64,000 nt of DNA, from positions 3,238,501 through 3,302,500 of the forward strand of contig CALNXK010000007.1 of assembly GCA_942486035.1 (NCBI GenBank), read 5' to 3'. This stretch comes from Porites lobata. Its lineage: Eukaryota; Cnidaria; Anthozoa; Scleractinia; Poritidae. This document shows, in pieces, positions 43,190-55,985 of this stretch. Below the pieces are notes generated by a model. The model saw only the letters and a program-made list of their open reading frames with translations, was not told the origin of the DNA and did no database searches. The position numbers and the translations under genes are program-made. Positions within the stretch are counted from its first letter, which is position 1, and each line of letters opens with the position of its first letter.

Positions 43190-45180
43190 AACTTGAACGC
43201 TGCATGCGGTTTTTATTATTTACTCCAATGACTCAAAGTTGAAAGATTCTCACTTAAATTCATCAATCTTAATGTACAACGAACTAAACGTAAAGAAAAC
43301 TGGACTGTCTGAGGCTCCCCCTTTTCAATCACTATTTGGCTGATTAATGTTATCGTCCGGTGGCCGGAACAAGGACCTGGTATGCAAAATTTACTTTGGA
43401 GTATTATCTATAACTTTAGTTTTAAAATTGAACCTGTCAAGCAATTTCTTTTGTAAGTCGAAAGAACATTTCTTGTACGCCGTGTACATCACAAAATAGG
43501 CTTTCTTAACGCACTTAATCGCGTATGCCTGAATTCAAAATATATCCAAGTAATTTAAGTCGCCATAAAACAAACAAAAATAACAGAACAAATTTCGCCT
43601 ACGTTTGCCTTAACTTGAGTTTCCCGCCTTCGCTAGCATCCTGAAACTTCGAATGAAGCTTTAGAAGGCAAACAGATCAATAAACATTCAGAAAGTTTCG
43701 TTTGTACTGTAACCTTATTTCCTTTCCGAAAATTACATCGCAAAGTAAAACTGGCCTGACCAAGGACCACATACTGTACACCTTTTAAATAGCTAACAAT
43801 CATGTCGAACGCACTCTCCTAAGCTCGGATTACTCCTATTATGGAGTGCTATGTGCTATTTGAGCAATTGAAACACGGCAACTGTGATTCACCATATTGT
43901 TTTGATTGCTTTCTCCGATATTTGACCCGCATTAGCCTCGCTTCAATGCACTCGCCCTAGGACGACCGGGATACGAAACTCAGTTTGAGCAGCAAAGTAC
44001 TCAGTTACGCGGACTAAATGCTTATGCTAGCTTACATGTAGGACTGGGACAAGACGTTCAAAGTTTGTTTTGGCCTCGTGGCTAGAGAGGAGATATACAT
44101 GTTTCGCGTTAAAACAATGATTTTTTTAGATTTCGCAATGCTGTTTTTTTTGACGATCATGATGTTAAGCTGTTTTGTCTTTTGAGTGTACATGTTTCGA
44201 AGTTTTGTAATGTTGAACAAGCTTGGACAAACGTAAGTCTCCTTTTTAATAGTATTTTTCTCACTTTTGTTTGGCCAGTTATTTCGATTCGTTCCAAGTC
44301 ATTTAAGTTTACGTAGTGATTGCAATTTTTCCAACAGCTTCGGATTTAATTCTCCATAATATATACTGAAAACTCAAGCTTAGTAACTCCATTTGTCCAT
44401 CGAACCAAGGCCGGTTATTCTATGTTAGTTCCCTGCATCCAAAGTTTTTGAATCTGTAGGATTTAGTCTTAGGTCTCAGGTCTAAGTTTCTGATGGCCTT
44501 TAAAAGTGTACGAAACAACTTAAGGGAGGGTGACTGTCTTTTATATCTGTTCCACAGTATGGCGCCATTGCAATATAAACAAGACGCTGTGGAAGCGTGT
44601 ACTAAAGCATACAAATGAGTCAATATCCTCATCGATACCGATTCACTTATTAATTGCCAAGCACAAAATATGAGCGTTGGCTTTGTTGTGTAACCGTCGA
44701 AATAAGACACTTGTATGGGAAACAAACGCCGCGATATTTAAGTTGCTCAGGCTTCACAGAAACAAACAGTCAAACAATAAATGTATCTTTCTCTGACAGC
44801 TGGAACTTGAAAAACCATCAGTAGCCTACTGCATCGATTTTTTTTTTCATTGAAACAACATCCAACTTTTGATACAATTATTAACCTACAGAACAAGAAC
44901 TGATAACGCCTACCGTCAAACCTCCCCATACGTCAGTCAGAAGAGTAAAAGAGATTTCCGATTCAATCAGCGCCCTCATCCTCAAGTTTTGAGGCGCGAT
45001 AAAAAAATAAAATAAAATAAAAACCCTTTCAAGTTTCGTGATCTCAACTCCACCTAGTAAGCCAAAATGACTTAGTTAAATCCGATTTAACGTAAGGACA
45101 AGAGAGACTGAGCTCGTTCTCCTTAAAAAGATACAACAAATTTGAATCAGCAGGATTGCAATTAAGCCGGCTTTTTGTCA
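43190..45180. other. Stretch without a recognisable gene
   Basis: A 101-codon minus-strand frame (44420-44725) has a few gene-like traits, but I cannot place it. Phrases around 44425-44450 (catccaaagtttttgaatct) weakly resemble 48450-48470 (catccaaagtttttaattct), perhaps a repeat. Confidence 0.35.
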
Positions 45181-45189
45181 GTCAAATAT

Positions 45190-46830
45190 TTCCACGCAAA
45201 TTCATGGCGTCCTATCTGGCTGGTTACGTTAGTCGCTAATAAACATTTACTGCGGTGAAAATTTATCGATAAAATGTGTGAATTTCAAGTCGTCACAACC
45301 TCAAGAAATCAAATATTCAAGTAAAAAAAATTACTGAGAAGTTTTTTCATCTTCACCTGTTGATGGTCTCTGACCAATTAATATAATTGAAGCTTACTAA
45401 TGACATAACCCGCATTTTTCGTTGGAAAAGTTAAATTTTTCTGAGGTCTTGCCCTCTTGACATTAAACAGGTGACGTTCTGTCAAGTGGATGCGGTTGGG
45501 GCGGGGGAGGCCTACGTGATATGAATTAGTTTTATAAGCTTTTTAAGGTATTTATATATTGTTTTAAGCAATGTAGCCTGATGCAGGGAATAACATTTAG
45601 CTTGGATTCAGTTTATAGGAAATCCTATCAGACTGGTTACAGTTGTCGCTCTCAAAATCTACTTGCGGTGATTTATCGATGTATTATGAAATAATGTGGT
45701 TAGAAACTGTGATACTCCCGGTTGGAGGGCTGAAAGAAAAAACTCTTTGTCAGCGTTCGTCAGCTTTTAAATTTTCTTACGTTATTCTTTGCAATGGCCC
45801 GGAATAATCTCCGCATTTACTTAATACTATAGTTTTGATTATTTGACCGAAATAATGTGTTATCAATTTGTCTTAGTCCATGCTTTTCTATTTAGAATAA
45901 CAATCCGTAGCCACGTAAATTCGATTACATGCCTGAAGTTTAAATATCAATTTTAAGGGGCAAATGCATGTCTTTAAGCTTGGATTCAGTTTATAGGAAA
46001 TCCTATCTGACTGGTTACGTTTGTCGCTCTCAAAATGTACCTGCGATGATCATTCATTGATTTATAATAAAATAATGTGGTTAGAAACTGTGATACTCCT
46101 AATTGGAGGGCTGAAAAGAAAAACTCTTCTTCAGCGTTCGTCACCTTTTAAATTTTAGTTACGTTACTTTGCATTGCACCGCGACAATAACTAAATTTTC
46201 TTATTGATATACCGGGAATCATGGGTTATCGATTTGTCTTAATACATGCTTTACCATTTTTAATCACAATCCGTTGCCACATAAATTTGATTACATGTCT
46301 GGAGCTTGATCGATTTTCCAGAATGAGCCTTTTCTGTATTTCTGTAATACCTGTCGATTTCTTTAGGATTCACAACCCTTTTTGCTTAATTCGAACCAAT
46401 CCTGTAATTTCAACTTAGTATCAAATGAAAACAAGTTCCTAGTTCAAAATATAGATGCTGATCCCTTACTGCCAAATGGAGTGAATTTCAAGTCGTCATA
46501 GCCTCGAGAATTCAAATATTGTGGTAAAAACAGTCGCGTGTAAGCTTTACTGAGACGTTTTTCTCGTCCCCACCTCTGATGGTTTCTGGTCAATTCAATC
46601 TTAATAATGACATAACCAAGTTTCGGTGGAGAGGATAAATTTATCTGTTCTAAGGTCAGTGCCCATTAAGCAGGTGACGTTCTCTCAATTGGAAGACGGT
46701 TGCGGCGGGAGCGGGCGAATTTCTTTATAAATATCATCAAATGCGCGTTTAGCTTTTCAGCAGTATTCTAAGCAGTTTTGCAGTGTATTCTGGTACAGGA
46801 AATAAAAATTAGCGGTGGATTCATAGGAAA
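45190..46830. repeat. Cluster of duplicated ~370-bp and ~230-bp segments
   Basis: The unit with cttggattcagtttatagga, gactggttac and ggttagaaactgtgatactc occurs at about 45600-45790 and 45974-46165 (offset ~375), with older relatives at 45205 and 46812. A second segment (gtgaatttcaagtcgtca to caggtgacgtt and cggttg.ggcggg) occurs at 45278-45510 and 46480-46715. The layout suggests local duplication of a composite A-B block. Confidence 0.75.
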
Positions 46831-46958
46831 TCGGTCAACCCCTAAGCTTAGAAAGTTAAAATGCAGCTGAAAATGACATGCTTTATTAAAACGCTAACAA
46901 ACTCTATGTAGTGTTTAATTTAAATTAAAGTCGACTCCCGATGTCTCAAGCCTCCAAA

Positions 46959-47432
46959 TAGCCTGCGAAAACAGACGTTTCTCCTCGCTCATCCCCGCTG
47001 GGGGACGTTTCGCTAAGAGGAACGTCTGCGACTCAGCAACAGAAATTCCATACTGATGACGTAAAATCTGTCCGGAATCCAGTCATAAGCGCTGATTGAA
47101 CGACGGCGTAGTTACTTTGTTTTACCTATTGTTTACGAATGGCAGGCAAAAGACAAAAGGCTACAAAGGTCAAATGTAAACGCAAAGAATCTATTATCAA
47201 TGCTACGTTCTGATTGGTTGAGCTACTACCAGGCTATATGTTATAGCCCACTAGTAACTGCCCACTAGGCAAAACAATGGCTTTTTTCATCGCATTTTGC
47301 TAGCTAAAGTTGTTTTTTCTCGATACTTTTGACCAACTAGTTGGATTTTACTAAAAAAAATATTTCTCTCGCCCTCATGGCCTCTGAGTCAATAGCCCAT
47401 TCGGCCTTCGGCCTCATGGGCTATTGACCCAG

Positions 47433-47464
<32 letters not shown>

Positions 47465-47686
47465 CAGAGCTCGTTTGGAGATGAACACAACACTTACCAA
47501 TGTCGACCAGGAGAAACGTAAAATTGAACAAATTTGCATTTGGAACCCCATGACTACCGCATTTATTATGTCAACATTGATTTACGTCATCAGTATGGAA
47601 TTTCTGTCGCTGAGACGCAGACGTTCCTCAGCGCAAAACGTCCCCAGCGGCGAGGAGCGAGGAGAAACGGCTGTTATCGCAGGCTA
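46959..47686. mobile_element. 728-bp non-autonomous transposon with 9-bp target duplication
   Basis: The ends read tagcctgcgaaaacag and, inverted, tagcctgcgataacag. The TIRs are about 110 bp and include their own hairpin (cagacgttt...gaacgtctg). The 9-mer gcctccaaa flanks both sides (46950-46958 and 47687-47695). No gene is present; the central part has a palindrome around gcccattcgg (47395-47450). End type and duplication length group it with the 9.6-kb element. Confidence 0.9.
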
Positions 47687-47699
47687 GCCTCCAAAGTGA

Positions 47700-48229
47700 A
47701 ATCGAAAAGGCTCGAGTTATCGGGAATTCGAAGATGATAACCGAAAAATAAGCCCATGGATGGGTATAGGGAATGCAAGTAACTTGTCCACTTCACTTTA
47801 AGGGCAGCAAGAGATATAGATAGATATTTTGAAAAAGGAATCAAGCAACAAAGCAGCTGACAAAGCTTGATTAATATACAGTGATAGACACTGAATTGAC
47901 TTGAACTGGAGCCGGAGTAAAAAGTAGAGACAAAGAATTGACACGGTTATTTTTCAAATAAATTCGATTCACCGTTTTGACTTCACTGTGACACTGTTTT
48001 TCCCCGACTTGTCATGTGCTTAAAACATGGTTCGAATTATCGAGGGTAAAATTATGTAGAAATGATCTGAAGGAAAACAAAAATTAATTCGAGTTAGCGA
48101 GAGGTTGCAGTTATCGAGGGTTCGAGTTACCGAGGGTACAATTACTACTGAAACAGTAAATGTGTAAAGGAAATCCAGGAGGAATCAACTTTTGTTCGAG
48201 TTAGCTTGAGGTTCAAGTTAACTGTATAA
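47700..48229. repeat. pogo/Tigger-like terminal sequence, one end only
   Basis: Repeated phrases ttcgagttagc, gttatcgagggttcgagtta and aattatcgaggg are followed by a right end gaggttcaagttaactg|ta, with TA beside it. Such ends are typical of Tigger/pogo-like MITEs (family knowledge). The left end is unclear. Confidence 0.45.
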
Positions 48230-48234
48230 TTTTG

Positions 48235-49590
48235 TAATTCATCCTTTTTTGCTAGAATCATAATTATTTGTAGGGTGTTTCTCAGGTAATCTTCAACGCC
48301 GCATCCTTCTCATTGGCTGCTCTCTTTGAAAATATATACAGTGACGCTTGGTAGGACTCTTAACAATAAACATATCCGTTACGTAACATAAAGAACATAC
48401 AGAATTAACTACCGACTGATGGTTATTCTGCGTTTTGTGGTTCCCTCCATCCAAAGTTTTTAATTCTAAGCGATGGAGCGAGTCGTAAGTGAATAGGTCT
48501 TGGACATAAACTCTTTTTCCGATCATCAATACAAGGTAGTGACTCTTTTGAATAAAACCGATAATTGGCCGTTTTTATGCTTGACACGCTTTACGAGTCA
48601 CGCAGGTTTTGGAAAGAAATTTGAATACACCAGTTGAAAAGCTACTCAAGCCCGATGCAAAAACTTTTAGCAGGAGCACATAACCCGGAGAGAGGAACTC
48701 CCATACTAGGCTAAGTCTGATACACAGACGTTTGCGTTGCGTATATGACGACACTAAAAACGATTGTGTAGCAGACTAATACTAGGCCGGTATCACGACG
48801 TTCAGTTTACGGACCAGTTTATTATTAAATGTACATTTTAGGGCACTTTTTCTCGTGAAAATGGGAGTTCCGCTTTGTCTATGAGCGCATTTGAAGTACA
48901 AGATTTTTAAAAAGAAAACTTGAGGTCATTAAAAGGTCTCAGATACATATTTTTAGGGCTTTGCGTTTTGCTCACTGGTTTGTGGGTCTTGAAAGATACT
49001 CTACATTTGCGCCAAAATCGTTCTAACTGGTTGTGAAACGACTAGATGGAAGTTGCTAGGCCCGGGTTTTGGGCTCCTGTCTCGAATATTGCCTCTCTCT
49101 CATGATCTTATATTTTCCTAACACTGCCATCAGAACTATGTGTTTTTCTTAAAGATGACTGTTCTTTTATTAATTTTTTATTAGTGAAACTTTCTAGTAG
49201 TTCTAGCCACCTCTTTGGGCTCCGATTCCAACTATGGTGGCCAACTATGGATGCCCAACCTGATACACCGGTAGCACAGCACTTGAATTTGCTTACTTCA
49301 AACTTTTTTTCTTGTACGCGCCGATCAAGGAATTTTGACAAAATCTCGGTAGAAAGTACTGCTTCAAACTTTCATTGTTTAAATAAACATTTTAAAGCCT
49401 AAAATTTGCTTATTGTACACAAGTAATATTTTTCTACTTAATAAAAGCTGATTATGTCCACAAACCTTCATGTACAACACTTTGTGAAGACACAGAACAG
49501 AGGATGTTGGGGATTATATACGTTCCGTATTGTGCCACGTTGCTTTGACTTCGCCGGCCGTAATGTCGTCTCAAAATCGGATTTAATACT
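48235..49590. other. Stretch without a recognisable gene
   Basis: No supported coding frame. A 78-codon minus-strand frame (48293-48529) with HRLELKTLDGGNHKTQN is slightly gene-like but has no recognisable family. Confidence 0.35.
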
Positions 49591-49595
49591 GACTA

Positions 49596-50017
49596 CAGTG
49601 GAACTCCATGTGTGACCACCTCTCGTACTAAGCGATCTCCTCTCAACACCAATGCAGACTACCAAAAACGTTTAAGTCAACCTGGCGACCACTTTTTGGG
49701 GTGACGATCGTAAAATTTTCTATTGTTTTCTACCTCGTGTAGGCCGGTATACCATGGTCCGTTCTCTATGTTCGCTGCATGTACTAACGCTACTCTAAGA
49801 ATAAGAAGAAATTTGAGGGACAAGCGGAACTTCACATATAGTTAGTTAGAAATTGCATCTCAATAAATTCTCGTACAAAAAGTAGATTTATCGGGACTTA
49901 TACCTGGAAGAGTTCCCTTGTTGTCCGGCTTCGTATCATCATAGACCACCTCCCAAATAAAAATACCAATCACTAAAGCCGCACCTTTTTGGTGGTCGCT
50001 TACGGGAGGTTCGCCTG
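49596..50017. mobile_element. 422-bp mariner/pogo-like MITE with TA duplication
   Basis: The left end cagtggaactccatgtgtga pairs with the reverse complement of the right end (caggcgaacctcccgtaagc). Both are flanked by TA (49594-49595, 50018-50019) and followed inward by gaccacc. The degenerate ends suggest an old copy. No coding content. Confidence 0.65.
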
Positions 50018-50339
50018 TATTAAAATAAAACTGCAGGGTGTCTATAAATCCGTGTAATAGTCAGTTAAATCGTGCGTGGCGTGTGATAAATTGGTTATGT
50101 TGAGACTTTTAAATGGTTTCAAACTGTTTTGCGCCAGTGAGCCGACTAGGAGGGATGAACTGACAAACCTTTCAGCTCTTAAATTCTGCTTAGCATATTT
50201 GTACGTTAAGATAGCCAAAATTTCTTTTCATTATAAACTCATTTTATTTATGTTTTATACTAATAGCGAACTTATAATTATTATCTGGAATCACAATCCG
50301 GCCATGTCAGTTCAAGCAAGCATTCCTTCCATTTGAGTC

Positions 50340-50517
50340 AGAATAAGATCTACTTTTTTATAAGAAACGAAATAATGTCTTTGCTTTGCTTCTGAAGGAA
50401 GCTAGCCTCCACGACATTTATAGTCAAGGAAGCTTATGAAGTACAGGCCTCATGGTTGCTTTGGGCTTCCATGCCAATTTTTTCTTACAATCGTAAAACT
50501 TTTGTTTAGTGGAAATA

Positions 50518-50549
<32 letters not shown>

Positions 50550-51310
50550 AAATCTTTATTCATAGATTTAAAAAAAATAGACTTTTTACAGATTCAAGAA
50601 TATGAAAAATTTAAAATATATATCCTATGTACATTCTTCTTGTGTACGAAAGAGAATTGTCGTAAAATGACTATCCAAAGACTGCTAATAACAATTATAA
50701 AAAGCATCAAAAAGTTAATAAAAAAAATAAAAAACTATTTAAAAATAATAATTCAAACTGACAAAAAGTTACTACTTAAATTCTGGCTTGCGCACTTTCC
50801 ATAATAATAATAATAATAGCGAAAAACATTCAAACGTAATTGCTTATTAAGAAAAATAGCACAACCGTAGTTTCTCGAGCAGAAGTACTCAAGTAAAAAT
50901 TATATTTACGTGAAAAAAGGGAAGAAAGCTTACCAATGTTCAGACGATTTCTTTTCTTTACCTCTTGATGCTCTGGAATGGAATGGAGCTAAACATTGAC
51001 GACATAGCCCTTTTTATGTCGGGCTCTGCTAACCTCTATGACCCTAATTCATGATCGCAATTGAACAATTAACTGTGCACGTATAACTATTTTTCACGAA
51101 ATGGACAACAGGCCATCCGTGACAAACTAAACAATAATCTCTATTGCAAGACCCACTGTGTAAAAAGAGAAAACTTGAAGAAACAAATTTGGCAAGACGT
51201 TTGGAGTAGCTAAAAACCTTATCGAGTGGGCTGCGTGTCAGTGTCCTGATTTAACTTATTAATCCAAGTTCAGTCCGTGGTAAATACTATGACTGGTGCC
51301 CTATTTTGCT
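50340..51310 (+). repeat. Paralog of the flanks of the 6.2-kb candidate element
   Basis: 50340-51035 resembles 6420-6800 and 51110-51310 resembles 13100-13330. Here the two parts lie about 75 bp apart, whereas at the other locus they are separated by about 6.2 kb. This supports an insertion at 6.86-13.04 kb. Confidence 0.5.
50517..50549 (+). repeat. (AAT)n microsatellite
   Basis: About 11 uninterrupted aat units. A second short run of aat lies at about 50800-50818. Confidence 0.95.
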
Positions 51311-51690
51311 TTCAGAACTCGATATTTTTCTATGATAATTGTTCTTTTAATAATTTATTGAGTGACATTTTGTTATAAGGTTTTTAGGGAAATTTTGTAA
51401 AAGTCATTTTAGATACAGTGGTTGAGCTCATACGCTAGCATTTTCTAATCCGCCATTGTCGTATTTTTTATGACATAGGCATTCAGGGTTGTGTATACGT
51501 TAGGTAGCTACATCACCCGTTCGTGTTTTAGGGGAGGAGGTGTCTGTACACAGGCTAGTCTGAAATTGAAGTGCTCAGGGTAAATAAAACAAACAAACAA
51601 ACAGAAAAAAGCGAAATATAATGATTAAACAGACTGAAAAATAGAAATAAGCAATAGCTGAAAAGTCATGTAACTTTGCTTAAGGCTTAA

Positions 51691-52120
51691 GACGCAATCC
51701 GTCAGGAAATTGAGTAATTTCAATTTCAGTGGACAAATCAGTGCACCAGAAAAATTTGAACAATATCGCATTATTTTTTACATTTTGCAAGGGCTATAGA
51801 TATAATTAATTATCTGTAATAACACCAAACACTATTTCTCAAGGGAGGCCGAGAAAATGAATGTCAAATTTCACAAAAATTGTGAAAACACAGGTAAAAT
51901 TCTAAAAATTTCATGTTTAAGATGTCATTTTGTGAAATTTGACATTTATTTTCTGGGCGCTCATTAGAAATCTTCTTTGGTGTTATTACAAATAACTAAT
52001 TACATCATACTATATCCTTGAAAAATGTAAAAAAGAATACGATATTGTTTAAATCATTTTGGTACAAGGTTTTCGGTCCACTGAAAATTAAAATTACTCA
52101 ATTTCCTGATGGATTCCGTC
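51691..52120. mobile_element. 430-bp hairpin MITE flanked by TTAA
   Basis: TTAA lies on both sides (51687-51690, 52121-52124). The ends gacgcaatccgtcaggaaat and gacggaatccatcaggaaat (reverse strand) continue into arms of about 200 bp, with a small internal palindrome around tgtcaaatttcacaaaa (about 51865-51955). TTAA suggests the piggyBac or Kolobok group; no gene decides. A fragment of the arm recurs at 54945-55012. Confidence 0.85.
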
Positions 52121-52339
52121 TTAATTTCTTTCAAATATTAATATTTCAAAACTAGAGACACACCGATAAAGCCACGTGACTGCAGTTGAACTACAATGTT
52201 GATGCTTGTTTAGACAAATGGGAAAAATAAAGAAGATCCTCAACTGTGAAGTAATGAAGGCGTTAAGTTTCATTCTTGGGTCACCATTTCTCTACCTCTG
52301 TGCGACTGGTCAGTTTGCTGGGCATGAAAGAGAAGTTTC

Positions 52340-53540
52340 TCCTTCTATAAAAATCAACGCCACTTTTGTATGTGTTCAATGAGGAGAATTATAAGTGAAA
52401 CAGCTATGATTTCAGTGATGTTCAGTCTCTTGGAGAGCAAAAAAATATGTATAGTATATATGACCATAGTGGCCTCTGGCTATAGCTTAAGGGAAAATAG
52501 AAGGCAAAGATTCCTTATCTTAGTTACTCTGGTAACTAATGACCTCAAGACCCGGCAGTTTCAATTTTAATTAAAATTCTCAAGTTTTCAACTTTTTTAA
52601 CCTGTTCGACAACAAGGTAATAGTGACAAACTAAACATTAATCTCTGTTGCGGAGTGTTGATATATAAATAAAAGTAAAGTTTGTGTAGTAATTTACATA
52701 ATTTGGGCCATAAGCTGGAAAAGTTGAAAAGCTAATCGAAAGGATTTTGTGCCAGTGCTGATCATTCGTTTTATTATTCATAAATTTTTTTAATGAACTG
52801 ACTGTTAACTGACCGTTCTTTTATGAAACATGAACGCTTTTGTTCTTGTGGTTGAGCTAATCTGGTTCATTCCCTTTCAAATCATAATGTCGTCATGTTT
52901 TTTTCTTTTTCTTACTGACTGTATTATTCAATACACGCAAATTTAACCATATTTAAGGTTGAGATTACCTGTAATTTCTATTACAGGGTTGAGGTGAAAA
53001 AGAAATTTTCATGAAATTACAAATTTTGTAAGAAATTTGGATTAGCTACTCGAGTCGACGGTGCCGGTGCCAAGTGCTCAGTGCAAATCATTTCCACGTA
53101 CTGACTCCGAATATTGGATGATTTAAGTGCTTCTAGCTCTTTCTACTAAGTTTCACTTTATATTGTTTCCAAAGCCAAGAGCCACTTATTTAAACAGATT
53201 TTAACCTGTGTTTAATAAAACCGTGTTCTATTCCATTTTCAGTTTGTCCAACGCTAATTTATCTAAACACCTTTTATCGTGAGCAATTTCAATAAAGCAT
53301 ATAGCATAGACTGGAAAAGAACTTGTCTCAAACCTCAGGTTTCAACAGCGAGAAAAAAAAACCCTTCGAGGGCTCGTGTTAGTAGTAATCGCTGTAGGGT
53401 CAGCCTCTTGCGACTCACTTCGTCCCTCGCTCTCTGCTCTGAAAGTGAAACTCGTAAGGTCGACTTGTGGTAAGTCTGAGGAACCCCATCTGCAAACTCA
53501 GTAGATAATGGACTACTCCTCATGTCCATTTCGTCCTTTT
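52340..53540 (+). repeat. Composite repeat, plus-orientation copy
   Basis: Three blocks in order: S1 (52340-52600), S2 (52610-53290, including ttggtggttgag-like and cgaatattggatgattt phrases) and S3 (53330-53540, with gggctcgtgttagtagtaat and caaactcagtaga). Inverted copies are at 54180-54945 (S2, S1) and 55030-55860 (S3, S2), with a further partial S3 at 55885-55985. The short frames inside are artefacts of the repeat. Confidence 0.8.
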
Positions 53541-53754
53541 TTTAACTCTTGTCATTAACTATTTGGTAGTAATAACTAGATGCCCTCTTACACTAAAAAC
53601 ACTAACAATATTTATTTACTGCTTGTAAAAACAGTCACCTCAGTAAAACACTAAAGGGTCGGTTATTTAAACGAAGTCTAACTTAGCCCGCGGTTTAAGA
53701 AATCATTGGACCTCCAGATCTCTTTCCTAGTGGGTTAATTTAAGGTATCATCCA

Positions 53755-54165
53755 GGGTAAAAATCATTATTTTTCAAAATTTGCAATTTTTAAATGATTA
53801 AATAGAGCTCATCAAGATCTTTCTTTTAAAAAAAAATTCCAGGAATTTTTCTTTTCTGTGCAGACTTATAGAGCGCAACATTTTTTTCTATGCTAATTAT
53901 TTCAATTGATCGTTGACAAGTCCTGTCATACTTGACGGTACAAGTCATGATACGCGTGCCACTGTTGAGCCAAGCTAATCTTAGCCTCCCACGCAGGAGT
54001 TTTTAGGGGAGCTCGTCTTTCATCCCCCCGAGCTCCCCTAAAAATACCTGCGTGGGAGGCTAAGCTAATCTCACAATTTGACAGAAATCGTGGTCTACAA
54101 GTATACTGCTCACTGTTTATCTCTGGATTTTGGAAGTAAATGCCTCCAAAGAAGAAGAAAAGAGC
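53755..54165 (+). repeat. Dispersed repeat occupied by the 81-bp MITE
   Basis: Plus-strand relative of 30790-31108 (inverted). It includes the start of the small basic frame (atgcctccaaagaagaagaa, 54140), which stops after 13 codons here. Confidence 0.8.
53982..54062. mobile_element. 81-bp hairpin MITE of the 9.6-kb transposon
   Basis: Two inverted copies of tagcctcccacgcagg and the following gtttttaggggagctcgt (the outer ~35 bp of the 9.6-kb element, one mismatch) surround an ~11-bp centre. The 9-mer agctaatct flanks it (53973-53981, 54063-54071). The unoccupied relative near 30880 has this 9-mer's core once. It is too short to encode anything. Confidence 0.95.
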
Positions 54166-54179
54166 TTGTAAACCTTAGT

Positions 54180-54945
54180 AGAAAGAGCTACAGGCACTAG
54201 TAATCCAATATTCGGAGTCAGTACCTGAAAATGATTTGCAGTGAGCACATGGCACCGGCACGGTCGACTCAGGTAGCTAATTTAAATTTCTTGCAAAATT
54301 TGTAATTTCATTAAACTTACTTTTTTTCCTTAACCCTGTAATAGAGTTTACAGCTAGTCTTAACCTTAAATATGGTTAAATTGGCGTGTATTGAATAATA
54401 CAATCAGTAAGAAAAAGAAAAAATATGACAAGATTATGATTTGAAAGGGAATGAACCAGATTAGTTCAACCACAAGAACGAAAACGTTCATGTTTCATGA
54501 AAGAACTGTCATTTAACAGTCAGTTGATTAAAAAAAAAATTAAAGATAATGAAGTGAAGGTTTGTTTAAAGAGAGGCACAATCCTTTCGATTAGCTTTCC
54601 AAGCTTCTGTTCCAAATTTGTAAATTACTACAACTTTACTTTTATTTATATATTAACACTCCGCAACAGAGATTATTGTTTAGTTTGTCACAATTATCTT
54701 GTTGTCGAACAAGTGAAAAAAGTTGAAAAGTTAAGCATTTTAATTAAAATTGAAACTGCCGGGTCTTGAGGTCAGCAGGTACCAGAAAAACTAAGATAAG
54801 GAATCTTTGCCTTTTATTTTCTCTCAGGCCATAGCCAGAAGCCCCTATTGTCTATACTTTTTTGCTCTCTAAGAGACTGAACATCACTGAAATTATATTA
54901 TAATTCTCCTGATTGAACACATCCAAAAGCGGCGAAGAAGCGAAG
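54180..54945 (-). repeat. Composite repeat, first inverted copy (S2, S1)
   Basis: The reverse complement follows 52340-53180 in order. Landmarks are caccggcacggtcgactca, gaatgaaccagattagttc and aaactgccgggtcttgaggt. It ends at the MITE-arm fragment at 54945. Confidence 0.8.
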
Positions 54946-55029
54946 ATTTCTAATGAGAGCCCGAGAAAATAAATGTCAAATTCCACAAAATGACATCTTA
55001 CACATGAGATTCTCAGAAAAAAAAAAAGA

Positions 55030-55985
55030 CGAAATTAACATGCGGAGTAGCCCATTGTCTATCGAGTTTGCAGATGGGGTTCCTCAGACAAACCACAAGT
55101 CGACCTTACTACGAGTTTCACTTTCACAGCAGAGAGCGAGGGACGAAGTGAGTTGCAAGAGGCCGACCTTACAGCGGTTAGTAATAACACGAGCCCTGGA
55201 AGGTTTTTTTTGCTCTCTGTTGAAACCTGAGGTTTGAAACATGTGCTTTTCCAGTCTATTGCTATGCTTTATTGAAATTGCTCACGATAAAAGGTGTTTA
55301 GATAAAAGCGTTGGACAAACTGAAAATGGAATGGAACACGGTTTTGTTAAACACAGGCTAAAATCTGTTTGAATAAGTGGCCCTTAGCTTTGGAATCAAT
55401 ATAAAGTGAAACTTAGTAGAAAGAGCTAGAAGCACTTAAATCATCCAATATTCGGAGTCAGTACGTGAAAATTATTTGCACTGAGCACATGGCACCGGCA
55501 CGATCGACTCGAGTAGCTAAACCAAATTTCTTGCAAAATTTGAAATTTCATGAAACTTTCTTTTTTTCCTTAACCCTGTAATAGAGATTACAGCTAGTCT
55601 TGTAACCTTAAATATGGTAAATTTGCGTGTATTGAATAATACAATCAGTAAGAAAAAGAAAAAATATGACGATATTATAACACTTTGAAAGGGAATGAAC
55701 CAGATTAGTTCAACCGCAAGAATAAAAACGTTCATGTTTCATGAAGAACAGTCTTTTAACAGTCAGTTAATTTAAAAAAAAAGATAATAAACGTATAAAG
55801 AGAGGCAGCCTTCAAATGATCAGCACTGGCACACAATCCTTTCGATTAGCTCATAATTAATCTCAACTTTTTTCAAGCTTTTTCAAGAGCGAGGGACGAA
55901 GTGAGTCGCAAGAGGCCGACCTTACAGCGGTTACCACTAACACGAGCCCTCGAAGGGTTTTTTTTTCTTTGTTAAAACCTGAGGT
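55030..55985 (-). repeat. Composite repeat, second inverted copy (S3, S2, partial S3)
   Basis: S3 at 55030-55235 and S2 at 55240-55860 are closer to the plus copy than the 54.2-kb one is, judged by shared indels. A partial S3 (gagcgagggacgaagtgag) follows at 55885-55985. Confidence 0.8.
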
